Origin: Pseudomonas frederiksbergensis | GTDB lineage: Bacteria; Pseudomonadota; Gammaproteobacteria; Pseudomonadales; Pseudomonadaceae | DNA length: 64,000 nucleotides | Reading direction: 5' to 3' | Assembly (NCBI RefSeq): GCF_001952935.1 | Contig: NZ_CP018319.1 | Coordinates: 5,662,001-5,726,000, forward strand | In this document: positions 26,596 through 35,602 of the stretch, piece after piece | Layout of the letters: every line of letters begins with the position of its first letter | Numbering within the stretch: position 1 is the stretch's first letter | Position numbers and translations under genes: made by a program | Notes under the pieces: generated by a model | Told to the model about the DNA's origin: nothing | What the model saw: only the letters and a program-made list of their open reading frames with translations | The model's database searches: none

Positions 26596-29500
26596 ATGAG
26601 CTCTAGCAATACATTTCAAAGGCACTTGTCAAGACCTTTGATTTATAGCCCGCCTCAAGATCACAACAGTCGTAAAGACAATATCGAACGACGGGAATTT
26701 CTCGACAAATTAAAGCGTCGAGTGCAAGACAGTAGTCACTCCAGGGAAGTCAGCCTGGAAGGTTCTTTTATCTCCCTCGAACCTGGCTCATCGCTAGAAG
26801 AAACTCTCCAGCCCGCAAGAGTCATGTTGCGAAACATGGTCGAAAAAACCTCTTTCAAAAATCTTTTATTGAAACTCCGGCTGCCCGAAGACTCACTGTT
26901 TGAAGTAACAGCCACAGGTCAGGTCAAGGCACACTACGCTGGTAGAACCCTGAGTTTCGAGAGTGCATTCAAACTGGCTCCGGATCTGAACGATGATCTT
27001 GTTGTATTGGTTGAAATGGCGCAATTGACCGGTGGCGTCGTCACCCTTGACGACCAGGTCGGCATGATTCAATGGTTGAGATTCCATCGTTACCTCCTCC
27101 CTCGAACGGTAATCGATGCTCAGAATTTGATTGCCTTCCTGGAGCAGTCACATCCGGAAAGTCCACCATTCGGCAACTATTGGGAAATGGTAATGGCCGG
27201 CGAAAATAATCCGCTCACTATGTCATCAGCACAGCGGGACCGGCTTCGAACACTGATCAAGGAGTACACCAAGGGCGAGTCATTATTGGAACTGCTTTCA
27301 GACACTATTCTGGGTGGACGATCCTCTCCCATCAAACGATCGGAGGCGGAGTACTTTCTGAAAATGCTTGTTTCCAGCCCCATTGCTCTAATCTGGGCAA
27401 AAAGTTTTGTACGGGACCTGAAGTGGTATGGTGCGCAAGATGATCAGCCCTTATCGGATGAATCTCTCCAGCAAATACTTTTCACTGCGCTACTGTTGGA
27501 TCTCCATCCGAAGGTCGGGGAGCAAGAGCCGCGCAATCAAGTGGCCGGGTTCGATCTCTATGCAGCCCAACATATAGAGAAGTCTTTCACCAGTGTTCAA
27601 ACGGAATTCGAAAGACATTTGATCAATCAGCACCGGATCACTGAACAGAACGTAGCACTGGCCTCCCATTTATTGCTGGCCGGCACCGCGCCGGAGTTCC
27701 TGGTCCAGGACTTGCCACCTACTTTGCTATTAGGCACCCCGCAATGGGTTGATTACTGCCGGACCATCGCGGTGCAGGAAGCTATCTCACCGGGATCGTC
27801 GCGCGTAATGACCCATGCGCAAATACAACACCTGATGAAGTCCGAGTCAGTCACAGAGTCGCAACAGGCACTCAATGCCTTGGCTGCTGTAGATCCAGTG
27901 ATCAACTGGGCGTTGCTCAACAGTATCGTCACCCATGATGAAGTGAACCGCTCGGCCAAGGATTCGCTTGAAGTGGCCGTGGCCGCTTACGCCCGCCATG
28001 CGAAAACCCTTGCTGAAACGGCTGAAACGCTGTCTCGCCCCTTGCCGACCCGCAAGAGCGTCGCCCTGGATATCCTCAAGCAAGTCGCCAAAGGATGCAC
28101 CTATCTTGAAGATGACGTCCTTCACCAAAAGAGCAATCGATCACTCGAAGACGCCTATGCCGACCCGTTTCTCATGTCCCCTGTAGACCTGCACATGTCC
28201 AACGACCTGCAGACAGGCGATTGGGACTTGAAGCATGGAGCAAGTATTTATACTGCGTTTCCAAAGATGCTCCCCAATCTGATCTCCGCGCAGGGAGAGT
28301 TTTACCGCCAATTCAATCGGAACTACCTGTTACATGCGCAGGCTATGTATACGCATTTGAAACTAGCCCTTTCATCCTTGCCGCTTGTTGATCGAGTGCG
28401 GCTGCTGCGCGGACAATTGACGATATTCTCTGTACGGCCTTCAGTCGCCACTATTCACCCAATCACCCGTTTCCCCATGAATCCATTAGCGTCAACCCTT
28501 GACGTCATACTTAAAGTGCCGAATCGGGTTCCCATGGAGAGTCATAAAGACAAAGAGCAGGCCACCGGTCGTTACGGCGTGGTGATGTGTACCTACTTCG
28601 AAGGACGATTGAGCTGTTATGAGCTGTTCACCTTGCACGGAGTCTGTCGTGAAAACACGGAACTGGCCGAGCTGATCGAAAGGGAGAACCTGTTACGTAC
28701 AAGCCCCCGCGGCAGTGAAAAGAACCACACCCATCCGGCACCGGTGCATCAACTGCCCACGGACATCGAGTGCTACACCCATGGGGTCACACCTGGCCTC
28801 GTCAATACCAGTCGTGGCGTCATTGAAAAGATCGGTGAACTATCCGCACCCCCACTGGCTTCGGACATTGAAAGCAAAGGCTATTACCAAAGTTTCTATT
28901 CAAGTGAATTCGAGTCACTCGTAAACTTCGTGCTCAAGCACCGGCCAATCGCAACCTACGATGAGTTGGTGAAAGAATGTTGGGGGCAAACCCGGCTGGA
29001 GGCATTGCGTGCAGAACGTGAAGAGGCATTGAACACGTTTCTCAATATTGTCGTACCGTTCAAATCATGCATCGAAGACATCAGTTCAGACGATCTGGAT
29101 CGACAGTTCCAAGGCGTAGGTGCCTGCACCCTGGAAGCTGCGATGACGCTTCTGTTGGTGGTCGGGGCCATTGGCAAGATAGCCAGTATTGCCGCCCGAA
29201 GCATGACCCTTGCAACGAAAGCCAGCGCCCTGGCCAAAACTGGCCTGGGCCTGGTAAGCAGCTTGCTAAACCCGCTGGATGGCGTTCCGGATTTGCTTAT
29301 AGGTGGCGCGAAACTGTTGCGCAAAGGTATTAACGGGAGTCTTGCGGCCTTGGAAAACGCCGTTTCCGATCTTCGACAGTTGACGGGTCAGACTCAATTC
29401 GAGCAATTGGCCAGAGCCGGCGATCCAGACATCATTCGTCTCGGAACCTGGCGCCCTGCGCAAACTTCCCAGGATGCCTTCCAGGTATGGGGTATACGCC

Positions 29501-30360
29501 ACCATGACGAATGGTACGCACTGAACCGATTTGGTGAGCCTTGGGGAGCCAAACTGAAGGGTTTTGATCTCAAACTTAAATTGCCCATCCCACGCTGGCA
29601 TAAAATCATGCCTAAAAGCTACGCTCGTACAGTGATCAAAGAAGGCTTACCACTCGCCAGCAGAAAAGTAGACGATGCCATCAACGTATTGAATGACCCA
29701 ACGCTGATCCAGGAATCGAATGCGGCGCTTGTCCTTCTGCTTGCGAATGACTCTTCCGCAGCCCGAAGTGCTTACCGTGACTACCTGATTGCAGTAAAAG
29801 AGGACCTTACAAATATCAAACCCGGCAACTTTATCCTCGACAGCAGTAAAGAAAGCGACTCAGTAGCCGAGCTGCATTGGGGGCTGTACAACGACTGGAA
29901 GACTGGCGACAAGGCGCAAAATGCCAACAACGAATTTATCCGGGTCTACAGTGACAACTTCAACGAGGCTTATCGCAGGGATCATTTCAACCCGGGCATT
30001 ACTGCCGATACTTTCGTTCATGAAATGTTCCACGGTGCGCCGAAAACCAAAGATTTCGCCTACGCTGAAGACACCGGATTATTTCAGCGTGGCTCTCAAC
30101 AATTGGACGTGAGTCCACTCCTGAATCTCGCCAACGGCAAGATGTCCATGGGACTGCCGAGTTTTCCAAATACCAACTACAACAGCAGCATGGCGTTTAA
30201 AAATGCCGACTCGTTTGCATTGACGACATCGCTGCTCAGCCAATTAAAGACCAACAAGCAAGCGTATCAGCAGAATATAGCGACCATGAAAGCGGCACTC
30301 AAAAATGCCAACCATGGATACATCAATGGGCAGACACTGGTAAAAATCAACATTCTCTGA
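26596..30360 (+). CDS. Large toxin-like protein with C-terminal aspzincin (M35-like) metalloprotease motif
   Basis: This is a protein of 1254 residues that I cannot place in full. The C-terminus has HEMFH at 1142-1146 followed by TKDFAY at 1151-1156. That is the zinc signature HExxH plus T-x-D-x-x-Y of M35 aspzincin proteases, with His1142, His1146 and Asp1153 as predicted ligands and Glu1143 as the catalytic base. A small-residue hydrophobic stretch at about 842-900 (LEAAMTLLLVVGAIGKIA) could insert into membranes. The helical N-terminal 800 residues resemble the large dermonecrotic- or insecticidal-toxin-like proteins common in fluorescent pseudomonads. There is no signal peptide. The A+T content is above that of neighbours, suggesting an accessory gene. 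The ATG at 26596 has only a weak ribosome-binding site. A good terminator follows. Confidence 0.75.
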   Translation: MSSSNTFQRHLSRPLIYSPPQDHNSRKDNIERREFLDKLKRRVQDSSHSREVSLEGSFISLEPGSSLEETLQPARVMLRNMVEKTSFKNLLLKLRLPEDSLFEVTATGQVKAHYAGRTLSFESAFKLAPDLNDDLVVLVEMAQLTGGVVTLDDQVGMIQWLRFHRYLLPRTVIDAQNLIAFLEQSHPESPPFGNYWEMVMAGENNPLTMSSAQRDRLRTLIKEYTKGESLLELLSDTILGGRSSPIKRSEAEYFLKMLVSSPIALIWAKSFVRDLKWYGAQDDQPLSDESLQQILFTALLLDLHPKVGEQEPRNQVAGFDLYAAQHIEKSFTSVQTEFERHLINQHRITEQNVALASHLLLAGTAPEFLVQDLPPTLLLGTPQWVDYCRTIAVQEAISPGSSRVMTHAQIQHLMKSESVTESQQALNALAAVDPVINWALLNSIVTHDEVNRSAKDSLEVAVAAYARHAKTLAETAETLSRPLPTRKSVALDILKQVAKGCTYLEDDVLHQKSNRSLEDAYADPFLMSPVDLHMSNDLQTGDWDLKHGASIYTAFPKMLPNLISAQGEFYRQFNRNYLLHAQAMYTHLKLALSSLPLVDRVRLLRGQLTIFSVRPSVATIHPITRFPMNPLASTLDVILKVPNRVPMESHKDKEQATGRYGVVMCTYFEGRLSCYELFTLHGVCRENTELAELIERENLLRTSPRGSEKNHTHPAPVHQLPTDIECYTHGVTPGLVNTSRGVIEKIGELSAPPLASDIESKGYYQSFYSSEFESLVNFVLKHRPIATYDELVKECWGQTRLEALRAEREEALNTFLNIVVPFKSCIEDISSDDLDRQFQGVGACTLEAAMTLLLVVGAIGKIASIAARSMTLATKASALAKTGLGLVSSLLNPLDGVPDLLIGGAKLLRKGINGSLAALENAVSDLRQLTGQTQFEQLARAGDPDIIRLGTWRPAQTSQDAFQVWGIRHHDEWYALNRFGEPWGAKLKGFDLKLKLPIPRWHKIMPKSYARTVIKEGLPLASRKVDDAINVLNDPTLIQESNAALVLLLANDSSAARSAYRDYLIAVKEDLTNIKPGNFILDSSKESDSVAELHWGLYNDWKTGDKAQNANNEFIRVYSDNFNEAYRRDHFNPGITADTFVHEMFHGAPKTKDFAYAEDTGLFQRGSQQLDVSPLLNLANGKMSMGLPSFPNTNYNSSMAFKNADSFALTTSLLSQLKTNKQAYQQNIATMKAALKNANHGYINGQTLVKINIL

Positions 30361-30388
30361 GTTTCAGACAGACCGAGTTAACGATACC

Positions 30389-30436
30389 GGGCGCATGCGA
30401 CCACTACTGTACTGTGGTTTAATTGCGCCCTTTTTT
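30389..30436 (+). terminator. Rho-independent terminator after the toxin-like gene
   Basis: GGGCGCA (30389-30395) pairs with TGCGCCC (30424-30430), with an inner CCAC/GTGG pairing, followed by six T residues. It isolates the toxin-like gene from the glycosyltransferase. Confidence 0.8.
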
Positions 30437-30468
30437 GCCCCCTCGCTTGCTGCAAAGGATCACTGTTC

Positions 30469-31764
30469 ATGACCCAGCCCCACGCAACCAAAGTCCTGGT
30501 CATCGGTTACGTCTGGCCCGAGCCCCGCTCTTCAGCGGCCGGTGGACACATGATGCAAATTCTCGAGACCTTCTTGCAGCAAGGCTGGGACATTACTTTC
30601 AGTAGTCCGGCCAGCTCCGGTGAGCATCGGGCAGACCTGTCGGTGTTGGGCATTCGCGAAATCCCGATCGAATTGAACAACAGCAGTTTCGACACGTTCA
30701 TCAGCGAACTGGCTCCGGATATCGTTTTGTTCGATCGGTTCATGATGGAAGAACAGTTCGGCTGGCGAGTTGAAAAGCACTGCCCCCATGCCTTGCGCGT
30801 GCTTGAGACCTCCGACCTGCAAAGCCTGCGAGATGCCCGCCATCAACGCCTCAAGCAGCGTTTGAAGGCGAATGACGACACCAATGACTTCAATGAACTG
30901 TTCGCGCCAGCGTTACGTGAAGAGTTTGAGCTCATGGCCGAGACCGATCTGGCCAAACGGGAAATCGCAGCGATTTATCGTTGCGACTTGAACCTGATGA
31001 TTTCCGAAGTAGAGATCGAGTTGCTGGTCGAGCAATTCAAGCTGCCGCGCCACTTGCTGCACTGGTGCCCGCTGATGGTCGATCTACCGAGCGTGCCGCC
31101 GGTTTCTTTTGAAGACCGTGCGCACTTTCTCAGCATCGGCAACTTCCGTCATGCGCCGAACTGGGATGCGGTGCTCTGGATGAAAACCACTATCTGGCCG
31201 CTGATCCGCGAACAACTGCCCAAGGCTCAATTGCACATTTACGGTGCTTACACACCACCCAAAGCGACTGCGTTGCACAACCCCGGCCAGGGCTTTCATG
31301 TGATGAACTGGGCGCAAGATGCGTTAAAGGTCATGTCTGACGCACGGATTTGTCTTGCGCCCCTACGCTTTGGTGCCGGCATCAAAGGCAAGATTGTCGA
31401 CGCCATGTTATGCGGCACGCCCACGATCACCACGCCAATCGGCGCAGAAGCGATGCATGGTGAACTACGCTGGCCGGGGGCTGTGACCCGAACAGCACAG
31501 GCGTTCGCCGAGTGCGCGGTTCAGCTGTACAAGGATGAAGCTCTGTGGATGGACGCCCAATCCCTTGGGCAAACGTTGCTCGCCGATCGTTATCGACAAT
31601 CGGAACATGGCCCGGCACTGATCGAAAAGTTGTTGTATTGCCAGCAACATCTGGCACGACTTAGAAGTGATAACTTTACGGGAAGCATGTTGCGTCATCA
31701 CCATCACAAAAGCACGCAATACATGGCGCAATGGATTGAAGCAAAGAATCGAAATACGCCATAA
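30469..31764 (+). CDS. Glycosyltransferase (GT-B fold, GT4-like)
   Basis: This cytoplasmic glycosyltransferase of 431 residues has an N-terminal Rossmann half (VLVIGYVWPEPRSSAAGGH, a GT-B acceptor-side loop) and a C-terminal donor-binding half with APLRFGAGIKGKIVDAM and GTPTITTPIGAEAM, where conserved Gly and Glu contact the nucleotide-sugar. The acceptor is unknown. No other polysaccharide genes are adjacent, so it may modify a protein or a surface glycan alone. A His-rich patch (RHHHHK) is near the C-terminus. The ATG at 30469 starts after the terminator of the toxin-like gene, so it has its own promoter or depends on readthrough. Confidence 0.85.
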   Translation: MTQPHATKVLVIGYVWPEPRSSAAGGHMMQILETFLQQGWDITFSSPASSGEHRADLSVLGIREIPIELNNSSFDTFISELAPDIVLFDRFMMEEQFGWRVEKHCPHALRVLETSDLQSLRDARHQRLKQRLKANDDTNDFNELFAPALREEFELMAETDLAKREIAAIYRCDLNLMISEVEIELLVEQFKLPRHLLHWCPLMVDLPSVPPVSFEDRAHFLSIGNFRHAPNWDAVLWMKTTIWPLIREQLPKAQLHIYGAYTPPKATALHNPGQGFHVMNWAQDALKVMSDARICLAPLRFGAGIKGKIVDAMLCGTPTITTPIGAEAMHGELRWPGAVTRTAQAFAECAVQLYKDEALWMDAQSLGQTLLADRYRQSEHGPALIEKLLYCQQHLARLRSDNFTGSMLRHHHHKSTQYMAQWIEAKNRNTP

Positions 31765-31911
31765 AGCTCACACCAACAATAAATATTCTGCATCACCACC
31801 CTTATTGACCAGGCCAACTCCACATCTTATAAGTACCCGCCGAACTTGAACTTCGCTAGTTAAGTTCGCATAACTAATTTCTATCTTTAAAACAATGCAA
31901 GGATGCGTTGA

Positions 31912-32784
31912 ATGGATAACTTTCTTCAGAATACAAACACGCTTAAAAACTGGATGCTCGCCACGCCGGCAATTGATTCATTGTCACTCTGTGAATTGAC
32001 ACTGCCGGGTACACACAACGCAGGCTGCGACTGGAAAGCGTCCTGGCCGTTTTTTGGCCCTCCCGCCCATTGGGTGGCATGTCAGCATGAGTCGTTCTAC
32101 AGCCAGCTGTGTCACGGTTCTCGGGCTCTCGACATCCGTTTATTGCAGGACGATAGCGCAAAAGGACTCGACAAGTTCGGCATGCATCACAACGGCTCCC
32201 GCAATTCTCGCACCTTGAGGAATCTCGTGACCGACGTGGAACAGTTTCTTAAGGAGAGCCCGAATGAATTCATTATTTTAGACTTCCATCAACTACAGGG
32301 TGAGGGGTTTGATTTCACTAACTTCAATAATTTGGTGAAACAGTATCTTGGCCATCGCATAATCCCCACCAAAAATCTATCTCTAAGCTTACATCAGCTC
32401 AAACAAATCAGCGCTGCGCAAAGAATTATAGTCGCGGCCCCATGGCACAGCGCTCTTGATCGAACTGTATTTCACGAGCAAATCAGGCACAAATGGTCTG
32501 GCAGCGGTATCACTAACGCCGCTGATTTGAAGCAACACATTATTAATGTATTGAAATACCCGCCAGGCACAGGCGCACCGTGGTCACTTTCCGCCACCAG
32601 TTACAGCGCGCTCGGTGGCCCCGTGGATATTCATGACGAGCTTAATTCCTGGTTCGATCCGAATAACAGCGATTGGGCGTCAAAATGCAACATCATCAAC
32701 GTCGATTTTATTGAAGAGTCCAACATCGTCTCTTATTGCCGAACGGTAAACCTGATGAAAGCGCGCGATCGGGTCCCCCGTTAG
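31912..32784 (+). CDS. PI-PLC X-domain phosphodiesterase-like protein
   Basis: This 290-residue protein has the bacterial phosphatidylinositol-specific phospholipase C barrel. The two general acid/base histidines are His35 in LPGTHNAG and His92 in KFGMHHNGS; the substrate-binding region SRALDIRL and the ILDFHQ strand also match. Known members cleave phosphatidylinositol or GPI anchors, so a eukaryotic host membrane is the usual target. No signal peptide is visible, unlike secreted Bacillus and Listeria enzymes, so export would need another route. Codon use is more A+T-rich than in the mannitol genes next door. It follows the toxin-like gene and glycosyltransferase on the same strand, with 147 A+T-rich bases upstream. 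Confidence 0.85.
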   Translation: MDNFLQNTNTLKNWMLATPAIDSLSLCELTLPGTHNAGCDWKASWPFFGPPAHWVACQHESFYSQLCHGSRALDIRLLQDDSAKGLDKFGMHHNGSRNSRTLRNLVTDVEQFLKESPNEFIILDFHQLQGEGFDFTNFNNLVKQYLGHRIIPTKNLSLSLHQLKQISAAQRIIVAAPWHSALDRTVFHEQIRHKWSGSGITNAADLKQHIINVLKYPPGTGAPWSLSATSYSALGGPVDIHDELNSWFDPNNSDWASKCNIINVDFIEESNIVSYCRTVNLMKARDRVPR

Positions 32785-32862
32785 CGAAAGTCGTGGCAGG
32801 CTGGCACAGAAGGCGCCAAAAGAGGCATGATCGAATAGCGATAACAAGAAAAGCATCCTGAC

Positions 32863-33768
32863 ATGACCCGATCAGCCCGCGTGACAGACCCCTCCTACGA
32901 ACTGATGGACGACCACAACGGGTTGTCCATCATCTACCGTCAGCACGGATTCCCTTGCCCGCTGGTGCGTTGGCATTTTCACAAGGAATACGAACTGCAC
33001 CTGATCGTCGCCAGCTCCGGCAAAGTGTTCATCGGTGACTACATCGGTAATTTCTATCCGGAATCGCTGTTCCTCACCGGCCCCAACCTGCCCCACAACT
33101 GGATCAGCCAGGTGGCCGAAGACGAAGTGGTGCCCAAGCGCGACATGCTGGTCAATTTCACGGACGAGTTGTTCGACAGCGGCCACTTGGTGTTTGCCGA
33201 GCTCAAGGCACTGGCGCCACTGTTGGAGCGCGCCCAGTACGGCATCGAGTTTCGCTGCAAGCGCACCATCCGCCAGGCCATGACCTTGATGCAACGCATC
33301 GCCGATACCCAGGGCGTGACGCGTCTCGGGCACTTTTTCATTCTGCTGGAGTTGCTGGCCGCCTCTGACGATTTTCAGTTGCTGTCCGGGGCCACGACAC
33401 CGCAATTGGCCGACGAGCACAATATTGATCGCACCAACCGGGCGGTGGATTACATTTTCGCGCATTACGCGCGGGAACTGCCGCTGGAAGAAGTCGCCGA
33501 GCACTTGGGCATGAAGCCGACCTATTTCAGTCGAGTGTTTAAACAAGCCACCGGCCGCTGCTTCATCGAATTCGTCAATCGCCTGCGCATCAGCAAATCC
33601 TGCGAGTTGCTGGCCGATGGCAACAAACCGGTGACCGATGTGTGCTTCGAGTCGGGCTTCAACAATATTTCCAATTTCAATCGGCGCTTTCAGCAACTCA
33701 AGGGCATGACACCCTCGCATTACCGACGGTTGGCGGTGCAGCGGTTGACCGAACAAAACCTTGGGTAA
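32863..33768 (+). CDS. mtlR: AraC-family activator of mannitol utilisation, MtlR
   Basis: This is a 301-residue AraC/XylS-type activator. The N-terminal cupin-like sensor region (FPCPLVRWHFHKEYELHLIV) precedes two helix-turn-helix motifs in about 195-290 (LPLEEVAEHLGMKPTYFSRVF and VTDVCFESGFNNISNFNRRF). It lies immediately upstream of the mannitol transport and catabolic operon in the same orientation, the arrangement described for mtlR in P. fluorescens. Candidate operator repeats lie at 33961-33989. A REPIN just after the stop separates its transcript from mtlE. Confidence 0.93.
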   Translation: MTRSARVTDPSYELMDDHNGLSIIYRQHGFPCPLVRWHFHKEYELHLIVASSGKVFIGDYIGNFYPESLFLTGPNLPHNWISQVAEDEVVPKRDMLVNFTDELFDSGHLVFAELKALAPLLERAQYGIEFRCKRTIRQAMTLMQRIADTQGVTRLGHFFILLELLAASDDFQLLSGATTPQLADEHNIDRTNRAVDYIFAHYARELPLEEVAEHLGMKPTYFSRVFKQATGRCFIEFVNRLRISKSCELLADGNKPVTDVCFESGFNNISNFNRRFQQLKGMTPSHYRRLAVQRLTEQNLG

Positions 33769-33779
33769 ACACAAATCCA

Positions 33780-33869
33780 TGTGGGAGCGGGCTTGCTCGC
33801 GAAAGCGGTGGATCATTCAACAGTAATGTTGACTGACACGACGCCTTCGCGAGCAAGCCCGCTCCCACA
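33780..33869. repeat. REPIN, GTGGGAGCGGGCTTGCTCGCG type
   Basis: Inverted arms at 33780-33803 and 33846-33869 match exactly over 24 bases. The spacer contains CATTCAACAGT and GACTGACACG, which recur in the spacer of the REPIN at 37395-37484. It lies between mtlR and mtlE. Confidence 0.9.
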
Positions 33870-33960
33870 GGTTAAGACCTGTTTTCGCACTAAAAACCTG
33901 TACGTATTCGATAGGCGTTAACCGCTGAAAACCCGTCCCCTGCACCTCTCCTCTCAAAGC

Positions 33961-34028
33961 CAAGTGCAAAATAGTATCGATTCAAGTGCGATGGATGATT
34001 TGTCACGTCATCAATTGAAGGCTGTAAT
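33961..34028 (+). promoter_or_regulatory. MtlR operator repeats and mtl operon promoter
   Basis: Two direct repeats CAAGTGC start at 33961 and 33983, 22 bases apart, which is two helical turns and the usual spacing of AraC-family half-sites. Ten bases after the second repeat comes TTGTCA (34000-34005), then a 17-base spacer and TGTAAT (34023-34028), a good sigma-70 promoter. The arrangement suits class II activation, with the regulator touching the -35 box. The mtlE start lies 86 bases downstream. The remainder of 33870-34113 shows nothing else definite. Confidence 0.65.
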
Positions 34029-34113
34029 CAGTGCACATTCTTCCCCCCGCAGGAAGACACAAAAACAATAACTGTCCTTCTGTAACCCGCCGGGTGCAGA
34101 AAAGGAGTGCACG

Positions 34114-35424
34114 ATGCAACCTTCTGTAAAAGCTCTGCTTGCCCTTACCTGCATGACCCTCAGCAGTGTCAGCCTCGGCGCCCAGACCCTGACCATCGCC
34201 ACCGTCAACAACAGCGACATGATCCGCATGCAAAAACTCTCGAAAACCTTCGAGGCCGAGCATCCGGACATCAAACTCAATTGGGTGGTGCTGGAAGAAA
34301 ACGTGCTGCGCCAACGCCTGACCACCGACATCGCAACCCAGGGCGGACAGTTCGATGTTCTGACCATTGGCATGTACGAAGCCGCACTCTGGGGCGGCAA
34401 AGGCTGGCTGGAGCCAATGAAGGACTTGCCGGCCAGTTATGCCCTCGACGACGTGTTTCCATCGGTGCGTGAAGGCTTGTCGGTCAAGGGCTCGCTGTAC
34501 GCTTTGCCCTTCTACGCCGAAAGCTCCATCACCTATTACCGCACCGACCTGTTCAAGGAAGCCGGGCTGACCATGCCCGAGCACCCGACCTGGACCCAAA
34601 TCAGCGAATTCGCCGGCAAACTCACCAATAAGGATAAAGAACAGTACGGCATCTGCCTGCGCGGCAAGGCCGGTTGGGGCGAGAACATGGCGCTGATCAC
34701 CACCGTCGCCAATGCCTATGGTGCGCGCTGGTTCGATGAGCAATGGACGCCGGAATTCACCAGCCCCGAGTGGAAAAACGCGCTGAACTTCTACGTCGAC
34801 ACTATGAAGAAATCCGGTCCGCCGGGCGCATCGAGCAACGGTTTCAATGAAAACCTCGCGCTGTTCAACAGCGGCAAATGCGCGATCTGGGTGGATGCCA
34901 GCGTCGCCGGCTCCTTCGTTACTGACAAGACCCAAAGCAAGGTCAGTGACCACGTCGGTTTCACCTACGCACCGCACGAGACTACCGATAAGGGTTCAGC
35001 CTGGTTGTATTCCTGGGCGCTGGCGATTCCGACCAGTTCCAAGGCCAAGGACGCAGCGAAAACCTTCAGCGCCTGGGCCACCTCCAAGGAATACGGTGCT
35101 TTGGTAGCCGAGAAAGACGGCATCGCCAACGTACCGCCAGGTACTCGCGCTTCGACCTACAGCGATGAATACATGAAGGCTGCGCCGTTCGCCAAGGTGA
35201 CCCTTGAATCGCTGAAAGCCGCGGACCCGAGCAAACCGACCCTCAAGCCCGTGCCCTATATCGGCATTCAGTTGGTGACCATTCCTGAATTCCAGGCCGT
35301 GGGCACCCAGGTCGGCAAATTGTTCTCGGCAGCGCTGATCGGCCAGACCACGGTCGACCAGGCGCTGACCGCTGCCCAGTCAACCACCGAACGTGAAATG
35401 AAGCGCGCCGGTTATCCCAAGTAA
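34114..35424 (+). CDS. mtlE: Mannitol/polyol ABC transporter substrate-binding protein MtlE
   Basis: This periplasmic sugar-binding protein of 436 residues belongs to the extracellular solute-binding family 1 and captures mannitol, and probably sorbitol and arabitol, for MtlFGK. A signal peptide of about 24 residues ends SLGAQT. The mature part has the family's hinge region and ESSITYYRTDLFKEAGL. The ATG at 34114 follows a strong AAGGAG. It is the first gene of the mtlEFGKDYZ operon, and an elaborate palindrome follows it before the permease genes. Confidence 0.93.
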   Translation: MQPSVKALLALTCMTLSSVSLGAQTLTIATVNNSDMIRMQKLSKTFEAEHPDIKLNWVVLEENVLRQRLTTDIATQGGQFDVLTIGMYEAALWGGKGWLEPMKDLPASYALDDVFPSVREGLSVKGSLYALPFYAESSITYYRTDLFKEAGLTMPEHPTWTQISEFAGKLTNKDKEQYGICLRGKAGWGENMALITTVANAYGARWFDEQWTPEFTSPEWKNALNFYVDTMKKSGPPGASSNGFNENLALFNSGKCAIWVDASVAGSFVTDKTQSKVSDHVGFTYAPHETTDKGSAWLYSWALAIPTSSKAKDAAKTFSAWATSKEYGALVAEKDGIANVPPGTRASTYSDEYMKAAPFAKVTLESLKAADPSKPTLKPVPYIGIQLVTIPEFQAVGTQVGKLFSAALIGQTTVDQALTAAQSTTEREMKRAGYPK

Positions 35425-35433
35425 CCCCGCTAC

Positions 35434-35564
35434 CAATGTGGGAACTGCTTGTGTGGCGAGGGAGCTTGCTCCCGCTCGACTGCGCAGCAGTCGCAAAGCT
35501 TTTGGGGCCGCTTCGCGACCCAGCGGGAGCAAGCTCCCTCGCCACACAAGCCCGCTCCCATAGT
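35434..35564. repeat. Nested REP palindrome between mtlE and mtlF
   Basis: A long inner inverted repeat has arms TGTGGCGAGGGAGCTTGCTC (from 35452) and its complement (to 35546). It is itself flanked by degenerate halves of the other family (TGTGGGAACTGCTTG and CAAGCCCGCTCCCA). It looks like one REPIN type sitting in the loop of another. It can fold into a very stable mRNA hairpin. Confidence 0.8.
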
Positions 35565-35602
35565 TGATCTTCATTTGTCTGTTCTTAATCGGTTCTATCG
35601 CC

